A stretch of 64,000 bases of DNA from Nepenthes gracilis. Its lineage: Eukaryota > Streptophyta > Magnoliopsida > Caryophyllales > Nepenthaceae. A model generated the notes under the pieces. It saw nothing but the letters and a program-made list of their open reading frames with translations, did no database searches and was not told where the DNA came from. Location: the NCBI GenBank assembly GCA_033239525.1, contig BSYO01000016.1, positions 5,219,045 to 5,283,044 on the forward strand, in the 5' to 3' direction. Position 1 is the first letter of the stretch. Each line of letters starts with the position of its first letter. Positions 55,912 to 64,000 of the stretch are shown piece after piece. Position numbers and translations under genes: made by a program.

Positions 55912-58629
55912 TTTAGTATATATATTTATATAATAATTTATTATTAATTATTTAATATCTATTATTATTTTTTTCTATTTGTTATTATTATATTCATAAT
56001 TAGTATATTATAATACTTATTATAATTATTATTTATTTTTAATTATTATTAATATTTATTAGTATATATTTTACTCCCATTTATTATTACTATCATTTAT
56101 TATTAATTATTTTATACTCATTATTATTTATAATATTTATTAATATTAATATTTTAAATTATTTATTACTATATTAATTCTATTACTATATAACCCGAGT
56201 CGAACTATCGGGGTGTCACACCTTTGACACTTTCGCGCCTCATGGCACACACCTTGGTGCCAAGCACACACCTTCTGAAGCTCCTAGTGACATTTATAAT
56301 AACTTGGCTCCACCAAATCCCATCTGTCCAACTGGCCATCTTGATCTGTCATGCCGTCCCTGTCACTTCTGTGTCTTGACTAGTTCCCAAACTTCCTACA
56401 GAAGACCTATGCAATGCTGCTTGCACGCGTGCTCTGCAAGTTAGTTTTCGGCGCATGCTTTACGGTTCTGCAAAAGCTTTGCCAAGTCAACTGCTTTGCC
56501 AGGTCAGCTTCCTACTTAGCCATTCAACCCCATTTTGACCGAATTTTTCTCCTAGCCGGTCAACCTCCTATTGACCAGCGGTTAACCGACAGGCTGTCCT
56601 CTTCCAGTATTGTTGACACCATCATGGCAAAATGCTCTATCCTAGCAAAATGTACCAAACCGGGCAAAATGGCCCTTTTTGCCATTTTGCTCCAAACCGG
56701 ACAAAATGGCCATTCCGGATAAAATGGCACAACCTACCATTTTGCCAACCTTCTATTTTGGCCACCCGACCATTTTGGCCATATCAGTCATCTCAGTCAT
56801 ACCGGTAAATTTGTCTATACCGGTAAATTTATCCATACCGGTAAATCCCACGTAACTAGCAAATTTTGCGTGCCTTCAGTCGGTCAACTTCGTTGACCGA
56901 TCATCTTGCCTTCAGCCGGTCAACCTTTGCGAACCGACCAATTTGCTCTCTCTCTAGCAAATGGGCCACACCAGAATTTTACTTCTGAATTCTTCCATAA
57001 GTCCTCGGGCCTTTACTACATAAAGTTCTCTGGCCTTATTTCCTCAAAGTCCTCGGCTCTTCTACTGCAGCCAATTTCTAGCACTCCGCACAAACCCTGT
57101 ACAATCTCCGATGACATCTCCATTTGTTGAGTACCCACGAGAGAGTGACCAAACCCAACAAAAGGAATGCTGACTTATGGATGGATGAATCTTGGAAGCT
57201 TGAGTTGTTGGTCGATGCCATTGATCAGACAATTTTGGACTGCGTAAGTTTGGCTTTATGGAAAATTTATAGTTAGAGTCAACTTTCATACTTTTTAGCA
57301 AATGTAACTTCATGAATTATTATATTGCGATATGTTTTGAGAACTTTACCCAAATAATAGAAATCCATACGTTTCATTACACATTATTATCTATACTCAA
57401 ATCAAATGAATTTCTTGACCAGATCTTTACAACTGTCATGAATGCATTTTTGATGATAATACTTATCTTCTCGCATCCTATGACAAGTAAAAGTGACTGT
57501 AAATAAAGAAACAAGTAGGCCCTGTTGCTGAGGTGCTTGAAAGCTAGCATTTATGCACTCTGGTTTGGAAATATGATGATTGGTGGCGCCATTTTTGCTG
57601 AGGCATCTTACCCTATTGCTGATGCACCTTAAAATTTTCTTCATTTTTGTTCAAGTTATCATTTCTTAAGGAATGTTCTTATTCATTTGGTACAGGTTAT
57701 GGTTCTGGTCTGTGTATTTTTGGATATGGTTCAGGAATGTATAATTCATATAATTCGTATCGAGGAGGAGTTCAATAATGGGCTTTATGCCCTCTCTTTC
57801 CATTACCATGTTTTTCACTTAGTCCACACGTTGGAATTTCATTCATATTTTTTTCTCAGTTCAATTGCATAAGCCAACAACTTACTTGTTTAGCCTTCAT
57901 GACACTGCAGGTGACTTTATACATGGGAGGATGGTACTATGATCTCCAGCACAATGATTTTGATGCATTTTCCCTTCCAGATTTTTATGCGAGGGTATGT
58001 TAAATTTTCTGTTGGTGTTGTTTTTAGGCACAAGAATAGAAGTAGTTAGGAGTCCATTTTCACTTCCTTGTTGCTACCAAATCTGTTGGATTTTGATCCC
58101 GAAACTAGGTTTCAATCTTCTTTTCTGATATGCTGTCTACTTACTGCCAACTGCCTTCTTCGTTTTTCTGGATACAAGAACAAAGAGGAAATCAGATATC
58201 AAAAAGGCAAAGGAGCTTCTTTCTTTTTTCTTCGAAAATTTGGTCGTATTAGCCATATAAATTTACACAAACAGATTTAAATCTGGTAGCATATGATCAT
58301 AGAACAGGAGGAACCACAGGTTTTTCTTTCTTCCATGAGACAAAATCCATATTGTCTCTTAGAATTGGGGAATTAAACAAAATTCTTTCATACACAAGTT
58401 AGCCACTTTCATGTGATTTTTTGTATTTTAGCTACGCTGTCAGACGGTAGACAGTCCATCAAAGGACTGGCGAGGAGGTCATGGGGTTGGACAGAATATT
58501 ATCTTTAGTTTGATTGGTGCAGCTAAAGTATGATATGTTTTATGTGGTAAACATCTTTTAATTTGATTAATGATTTTGTATATTGCAGGACAAGTTTTAT
58601 AGGTTGTGGCTTAATGGCTTTTAGAGTCC

Positions 58630-59099
58630 CGGCCAAAGTACGTGACAAACATCTTTTATCATGTGCTTTTAGAGTCCAAAAGCACATAATAAATCAAATT
58701 CTAGTGTCCTCATAGCCCCGTGGCTTCAGTTTTTCCCAATTTCACTGTGACTAATAGCAGAGATGCGTTGTATTTTTTTTGTTGCTTCTTGATTTTTTTT
58801 TTTTTTCTTTGTGCGTGCGTGTGCAGAAGCTCCCCTCTACCTATACTTATAGCAGTGTCAAGGAAGTTCCAGGTTGTAGCTAGCAGCAGCAAAAAAATGG
58901 AAGGTTTTCCTGGAAGTTCCAGAAAATTCCAGGCTCACCTCCATCGTATCTTCAACCGAAGGATCCCATTGCACCCACAAAACACAGAGCAGAAGACACG
59001 AAGATAAGCATTTTCGAGGCGGAGAAGTACTATCGGGCATGATCAGAGAGCCATTCATGAAGGCATGCCATTCAAGCAATCTGATCTTATCGCGAAATA
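58630..59099 (+). other. Region before C4; possible coding scrap
   Basis: After 'cgtgtgcag' (58819-58827) several frames read like a broken exon, one with TKISIFEAEKYYRA near 59005-59040. No family assigned. C4 begins at 59100, perhaps inside it. Confidence 0.25.
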
Positions 59100-59434
59100 T
59101 GTAATATATTATTAGAAAATATATTGTGAATATTGTATTTTTAGGTAGATTTTTTATTAGGCAGTATTTTATATTTTGTGATATTATTCTTGATGTATTT
59201 TAGGCTAGTGTTTCTCTTATTTTTGGTTCATGTTTCTTTTACCGTTGTATACTTGGTGTATAAATACACCCGTCCTCGTTATTTGTTTGTACCCCGAAAC
59301 GGCTGTACAGCCAATTAATGCGAGCGTCAGATTTTTCTCTTTTCCAACGAAGCACTTGAGTGCTCTTCGCCCTTCTGCCTTCGTCGTCTGTCTCCTTTGT
59401 CTTCGTCTTCCTCCTTTACCGTTGTCTCCTTACA
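59100..59434 (+). repeat. C4 5' LTR with TATA box
   Basis: Starts tgtaatatatta and ends ctccttaca. TATA box 'tataaata' is at 59259-59266, and 'ccaattaatgcgagcgtcag' downstream is the probable leader. Confidence 0.85.
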
Positions 59435-59447
59435 TGGTATCAGAGAC
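59435..59447 (+). other. C4 primer-binding site
   Basis: TGGTATCAGAGAC, the initiator-Met type, immediately adjoining the LTR. Confidence 0.9.
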
Positions 59448-60749
59448 ATGGCACACAATCCCAACCCTAATGCCTCTGATAATGCATCTAGCCTCAACGC
59501 ATCCAGCAATGACAACCCAGATCCGGTTCTTACCCAAAAATCGCTACGTTTTCAAAACCTTTCGGATCCATGCAACCCGTTCCGTTTGGAAGCCAGCGAC
59601 AGTCCAGCCATCGTCTTAGTCGCCGATCTGCTGACCGTCGACAACTATTCGACCTGGTCTCACACCATGTATCAAGCGTTGAGGGCCAAAAACAAACTCC
59701 CTTTCATTGACGGTACTGTTTCCAAACCCAGCGATTTCACCGATCCCCTTTTCGAAGCTTGAGGACGCTGCAACGACATGGTCGTCTCTTGGATCTAGAA
59801 CTCCATTAATCCTTCCATTAAGTCCAGCGTCGTATTTGTTGATGACGCTTCTGAGATCTGGAAAGAACTGCGTGACCGTTTCACTCAACAGAACGGGCCA
59901 CGCATCTTTCAACTGAAGAAGTCTTTGGCGTCTCTTACAAGAGCACGAATTGGTAAGTTTGTATTATGGAAAATTGAAAACAATCTGGGACGAGCTTCTC
60001 ATCTACGATCCGCTCCCAGATTGTAACTGTGGTAATATTAAAGTGCTCATTGAGCGATATCAAAGGGATTGCGTCATGCAATTCCTAATGGGTCTCAATG
60101 ATTCTTATGCTAATGTGAGAGACCAGATTATGTTGATGGACCCTCTCCCCTTTGTCAACAAGGTATTTTCGATAATCCAACAGCAAGAACGACAACACCA
60201 AATGTTGTCTGTTGTTCATCCCTCAGAAACTATTGCCTTGCTCACGAAACGGTCTGTTAATAATCCTGTGAAAAATAATTAGATGATCAAAAAAGACCGT
60301 CCTTTTTGCTTTCATTGTCGTGTTCCAGGGCATTCTTTGCAACATGTTTTAAGATTGGAAATACTGAAATTTCCATATGTGCTCACTGTAATAAACCCGG
60401 CCACGTTATTGATAAATGCTATCAGCTCCATGGCTTCCCTCCCGGTCGTAGGCCGAATGGTAAGTCTGGAGCTACTGCCCTCCTGACCAACAAATCGAGC
60501 CACAACAATGTCTCTGACCAAGAGACTTATGAGAATGATAAAATTGAATTAACGAGATTGCAGTTCCAACAACTGATGAATCTGATTCACCCAAAAGAGT
60601 CAGCAATGCCTTCTCAGACGGCCAAGAAAAATTCCCAACCTTTTGACCCCACGGGTGATCAACCGAAGGTTGCAAATATGGCTGGTAATAATCTCTGTTC
60701 TGTCCCTTCTCTTTATGATAGAAGGAACACCTGGATTCTTGACACATGA
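59448..60749 (+). pseudogene. C4 gag and start of protease
   Basis: The start is ATG 59448 (MAHNPNPNASDNASSLN). The gag opening TVDNYSTWSHTMYQALRAKNK is intact. TGA at 59760 replaces the usual W of 'W.RCN', and TAG at 59796 replaces L in SWILNS. A shift near 59950 leads to LVSLYYGKLKTIWDEL ... CVMQFLMGLNDSYANVRDQIML. There are two shifts around 60290-60370 before the knuckle CAHCNKPGHVIDKCYQLHGFPPG (60380-60440). The protease block is cut at TGA 60747 (LDT*ATDHM, where the family has a Gly), a G-to-T change in the active-site triplet. Confidence 0.82.
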
Positions 60750-62714
60750 GCCACTGATCACATGATATGTGATCCATCTTTATTTCTTACCAAGGAGACC
60801 CTCGTCTCCTGTTCTATGAGACTCCCTGATGGGAGCAAAGCCCCTGTCTCATGCACTGGGACGGTCAAATTGACCGACAAAATTATGTTGGAAAATGTTT
60901 TGTGTGTTCCCTCTTTTACCTTCAATTTGATATCTGTGAAACAATTTGCTAATGATCTTGGTTATTGTTTATTTTTCTTTGGTAACCTTTGCCTAATTCA
61001 GGACCTTTCCTCCTGGAGAACAATTGGGATGGGTGAAGAGAAAAATGGTTTATATTATCTGATGAATACGGAAGTTGATCCCAACTCTTTACAAAGCCTT
61101 CTCTCCAAATTCCACAAGGAGCCCTCGGTTAATTTTGCTTTATTGCCTTCTGATCTGTGGCATTCTCGCTTAGGCCATATTTCGTATTCTAGGATGAAAT
61201 TAATAAATGATCCTCTTGTAAAAGGAGCAGTGCATCCTATTAATGATAATTTCTATTCTATTTGCCACATGGCCAAGTAGCGTCGCCTTCATTTTTCTCC
61301 CAGCATCCATAAGTCACACACCTTATTCGACGTGGTGCATTGTGACTTATAGGGACCATGTTCTGGGGAGTCTTATAACGGATGTAAATACTTCCTGACT
61401 ATTGTTGATGATTTCTCCTGGAGTACCTGGATTTACCTTCTGAAATAAAAATCGGATACAAAATTGTGCCTGGAAGCCTTTTATAATCTGGTTGTCGCAC
61501 AATTTAATGTCAAAATCAAAGTAATTCACAGTGATAATGGGATTGAATTCAAACTGGGAGATTTTTACAGTAATAGAGGTGTTATCCACCAACATAGTTA
61601 TGTGGAAACACCACAGCAAAACAGTATTGTTGAACGCAAACACCAACACCAACATTTACTGAATGTCGTTAGAGCTATTAGATTTCAATCAGGACTGCTT
61701 TTGAAATTCTGGAGTGATTGTATATTGACTGCTGCCCACATTATAAATAGAATTTTCAGTCTAGTACTTGAAAACAAAACTCCATATGAAATTCTGTTTG
61801 GAGTCAAACCCAACTATGATAGCCTTCGGGTATTTGGTTGTTTATGCTTTGCATCCACATTTTCTCATGGGCGGAAGATATTTGACCCTAAGAGTAGAGC
61901 TTCTCTATTTTTGGGATATCATTTCGGAGTCAAAGGATACAAATTACTTGATTTACACAGTCATGTCACATTTTATTCAAGGGATGTCATTTTTCATGAG
62001 AATAAGTTCCCGTACAAAAGAAATTGTGCCGGACCTATTCCCAATGACCAATCCAATACTATACCTCCTGTAGTGACTACCATCGATCCCTTTGTCACTC
62101 AACAATTATCTCCTGTTCATAACTTGGACTTGCATTCAAACACTGATCCTGATGAAGATCCGCCAATCATTACCAATTGGAACGATGATGAAGAAGAACC
62201 TAACTCAACCCCCATCCATGACCAACTGGACCATAATCAAGAATCATTAAGTAACAGTCAGGAACCTAGTAACCCTCCTACAAACATCCAACTCCCAACC
62301 GGAGATAACACTCCTGTTCGTAAAACCACCAGAATTAGGAAAGCTCCCCAATACCTGAAAGACTTCCATTGCCATCAAGCATCTCAAGCTGTCCCTATCC
62401 AACCCACAACACAAGTCTCCTCAGGCAAACCTTACCCTCTTGAGCATAACCTTTCACATCAAAAGTTGTCCCAAGACTATCAATCTTTCACTGCTTCTAT
62501 CTCATCCCACACTAAACCGCAAATCTATGCACAGGCCATACGTGATCCTAATTGGCGTAAAGCCATCCAAGATGAACTGGAAGCCTTAGAATTTAATAAA
62601 ACCTGGACAATTACTGATTTACCTCGAGGAAAGAAAGCTATTGGATGTCGATATGTGTTCAAATTGAAATTCAATAGTGATTGGAGTCTTGAAAAACATA
62701 AATGTCGGTTGTAA
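60750..62714 (+). pseudogene. C4 protease remainder, pre-integrase and integrase
   Basis: One frame with stops at 61278, 61350 and 61446. The protease flank is NVLCVPSFTFNLISVKQFA. The pre-integrase zinc domain is LWHSRLGHISYSRM ... CHMAK, and the K is followed by a stop where Gln is expected. The integrase core has the first Asp in VHCD, the second in IHSDNGIEF (about 61530), Glu in SIVERKHQH (about 61630), then ILTAAHIINRI and FGCLCFAS. The core motifs are all present. The linker to RT (62040-62500) is long and polar, as in related elements. Confidence 0.87.
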
Positions 62715-63530
62715 CTAAAGGGTACACTCAAGAGGAAGGAGTGGATTACCACGAAACCTTTTCTCTTGTCGCTAAACTCACCACCGTTCGATGCCTTTCG
62801 GCTGTTGCTGCAATAAAATGAAAGCATTTGTATCACTTTGATGTCAATAATGCATTCTTAAATGGTACCCTAAACGAAGACATTTATATGCAATAGCCTC
62901 CTGGATATACCAAAGGAAAACCCCACCAGGTATGCAAATTACTGAAAAGTATCTATGGACTCAAACAAGCCTCCAGACAATGGTACTCCAAACTTTCTAC
63001 TTCCCTTATTACATATGGATTCGTGCAATCCAAGGCTGATTACAGCCTCTTTACTAAACAAGACGACACATCTTTTACCGTTCTTCTTGTTTATATCGAC
63101 GACATCATCGTTGCAAGTAATTGCTTGAAGGCCACTACCTCCATCAAAACCTTTCTTAATCAAGCCTTCAAGATTAAAGACCTTAGACCCTTACGATACT
63201 TCCTTGGCATTAAAGTTGCCCGATCAGCAAAAGGTATACATCTTTGCCAACGAAAATACACTCTTGATATCTTAGCTGATTCTGGTATACTTGGAGCCAA
63301 ACCTCTTACACTACCAATGGATCAAAATGTAAAATTGAGTAAGCATATTGGGGAAGCCTTACTGGACCCAAGCACATATCGAAGGCTTGTCGGCCGTCTT
63401 CTGTACCTTGCTGTTACACGGCCGGATATTGCCTATGCTGTTCACATTTTAAGCCAATTTATGAATCAACCTACCTCCAACCATATGAAGGCTGCGTATC
63501 ATTGTGAGTCTTGTGCTATCTTAAACTAAA
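62560..63530 (+). pseudogene. C4 reverse transcriptase
   Basis: WRKAIQDELEALEFNKTW and GCRYVFKLKFNSD open the domain; a one-base shift at about 62705 follows. [43 protein letters not shown] (stop 62894, CAG to TAG expected), [10 protein letters not shown] and the active site [12 protein letters not shown] (about 63088-63120) follow, then [19 protein letters not shown] and [21 protein letters not shown]. Near complete apart from two stops and two shifts. Confidence 0.87.
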
Positions 63531-63549
63531 TCTAGGGCAAGGCATACTA

Positions 63550-63987
63550 CTTCCTACCACTTCCAACATTCAACTAAGAGCCTATTGTGATGATGATTGG
63601 ACTTCATGTTCAGACACACGAAAATCTATCACTGGCTATTGTATTTTGCTTGGCAATTCTCTCATCTCATGAAAATGCAAGAAACAGTCGGTAGTCTCTC
63701 GCTTCTCTGCAGAGGCAGAATATAGATCTATGGCTACCACTTATTGTAAATTATCTTGGCTACGTTATATTTTCAATGACTTGCTGGTTTCCCATCCACA
63801 TGCAGCGCATCTATACTGTGACAATCAAACGGCAATCCACATTGCTGCTAATCATGTCTTCCATGAGCGCACCAAACACATCGAGTTGGACTGTCATCTC
63901 ATCCGCGACAAAATTCAAGAAGAGTGCATCCGCACACATCATGTCACCACCCATAATCAGCTGGCAGATATTTTTACCAAGATCTAA
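63550..63987 (+). pseudogene. C4 RNase H
   Basis: AYCDDDWTSCSDTRKSITGYCI, then a stop at 63669 (TGG to TGA in SWKCKKQ). VVSRFSAEAEYRSMA, YCDNQTAIHIAANHVFHERTKHIELDCH and THNQLADIFTKI then end at 63985-63987. Catalytic D, E, D residues are present. The remaining untranslated part and the 3' LTR lie beyond the window. Confidence 0.87.
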
Positions 63988-64000
63988 CTCTCACAGCGGC

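Larger units (their letters stand above)
52821..56220 (-). mobile_element. Gypsy-type solo LTR G3 (3.4 kb) inside C5
   Basis: Starts tgtgacgacccgaaccc and ends ggggtgtcaca, with a perfect 5-bp duplication ccttt (52816-52820 and 56221-56225). On the minus strand it starts TGTGACACCCCGA and ends TTCGGGTCGTCACA, the usual LTR termini of plant chromovirus-like gypsy elements. No gag or pol is present, so a solo LTR is the simplest reading; a large terminal-repeat-in-miniature or LARD-type element is possible. It holds low-complexity blocks annotated separately. Confidence 0.72.
52347..57160 (-). mobile_element. Copia-type solo LTR C5, interrupted
   Basis: The target duplication aaagg at 52342-52346 and 57161-57165 brackets a sequence that starts tattgggg (mutated from tgttggg) and ends acccaaca. 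Without its own insertion G3 it is about 1.4 kb. It shares the C1-C3 LTR landmarks in the same order: 'tttttaacgtggaaatccc', 'aaaccacgggac', 'gagatagagtattcgctacac', and the end 'acgagagagtgacc'. No internal region or second LTR is present, so it is the product of LTR-LTR recombination. Minus orientation is inferred from these landmarks. 56600-56850 contains diverged short repeats around 'aaaatgg' and 'ataccggtaaat'. Confidence 0.8.
52156..58624 (+). pseudogene. Candidate host gene remnant split by C5
   Basis: Removing C5 and one target copy joins 52344-52346 in frame to 57166. The joined reading has REAWNFRGNTVSPNAIHMMW before the insertion and NADLWMDESWKLELL after it, and ends at a consensus donor (CTGC|GTAAGT, 57243/57244). 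Further phase-0 exon candidates follow. 57911-57994 (VTLYMGGWYYDLQHND...) ends in GTATGT. 58432-58527 (LRCQTVDSPSKDW...) lies between TTTTAG and GTATGA. 58589-58624 (DKFYRLWLNGF, stop) follows TATTGCAG. A Gly/Tyr-rich piece at 57696-57775 does not fit the phase. I do not recognise the family. The shared phase is suggestive, not proof. Confidence 0.4.
59100..64000 (+). mobile_element. Ty1/copia retrotransposon C4 (short LTR), right end outside window
   Basis: The 335-base 5' LTR is at 59100-59434, the primer site TGGTATCAGAGAC at 59435-59447 directly after it, then gag, protease, integrase, RT and RNase H on the plus strand. The 3' LTR is beyond the window, so the target duplication (left side aaata, 59095-59099) cannot be checked. 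The short LTR and gag style (YSTWSHTMYQALRAKNKLPFIDG, CYQLHGFP) differ from C1-C3 and suggest the Ale/Ivana type. Several stops and shifts; not intact. Confidence 0.9.

Noticed and set aside
55511..55933. 140-codon ORF ending in poly-Ile/poly-Tyr
   Set aside because: The tail is the (ATT)n array; the rest is CT-rich LTR sequence.
57696..57775. Gly/Tyr-rich fragment as a PEX13-like exon
   Set aside because: Short, low-complexity, out of phase with the neighbouring exon candidates; a match to peroxin 13 cannot be supported by eye.
1..64000. tRNA, rRNA, CRISPR or bacterial-type operons
   Set aside because: None recognised on either strand; the content is plant nuclear DNA.

Overview
The window is nuclear DNA of a flowering plant, probably a eudicot; I cannot name the species. 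The evidence is a plant-specific INDETERMINATE DOMAIN (IDD) zinc-finger gene with introns, AT-rich intergenic DNA, Tnt1-like Ty1/copia elements with initiator-Met-tRNA primer sites, a Tat-type Ty3/gypsy element, a CACTA transposon and a FAR1-type transposase relic. Only one gene looks intact: IDD14/15/16-like, minus strand, 27130-24724, three exons. Most of the rest is a nested graveyard of mobile DNA. I checked element borders by reading the terminal bases and target-site duplications (TSDs).

Layout. 0.4-3.1 kb: a heavily decayed plus-strand Ty3/gypsy relic, then a BED-finger-like scrap. 3.64-3.97 kb: a 5'-truncated LINE-like tail with a 15-bp TSD. 5563-8816: copia C1 (minus; TSD ttttc), which keeps gag and protease but lacks integrase, reverse transcriptase (RT) and RNase H. 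10262-15654: a CACTA element (TSD att) carrying two spliced-looking exons of a type-B response regulator GARP/Myb domain. 16769-22325: copia C2 (minus; TSD agaat), the most complete of the three. 24.7-27.1 kb: the IDD gene. 27790-33572: copia C3 (minus; TSD ttctt), with catalytic residues lost through G-to-A type changes. 34134-47001: a 12.9-kb Tat-lineage gypsy element G2 (plus; TSD gaacc) with a dual RNase H and, between pol and the 3' LTR, an antisense gene module with its own TATA-like sequences. 47.8-50.7 kb: CT/GA-rich repeats and a broken FAR1/MULE transposase. 52347-57160: a copia-type solo LTR C5 (TSD aaagg) that split an exon-like ORF. It was itself split by a 3.4-kb gypsy-type solo LTR G3 (52821-56220; TSD ccttt), which holds a 20-bp LINE tail (TSD of 15 bp). 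59100 to the window end: a short-LTR copia C4 (plus), cut by the window edge.

How the parts relate. C1, C2 and C3 share one LTR design (TGTTGG...CCAACA or a close form, a common motif before the polypurine side) and one Tnt1-like protein family, all on the minus strand. C1 therefore looks like a deletion derivative that would depend on relatives such as C2. In every element the premature stops are mostly C-to-T changes in Gln or Arg codons, as expected when methylated, silenced repeats decay. The two most interesting signals are the gene capture inside the CACTA element and the duplicated antisense ORF module in G2. A set of phase-compatible exon-like pieces around C5 (52.2-58.6 kb) may be an unrecognised host gene killed by the insertion.
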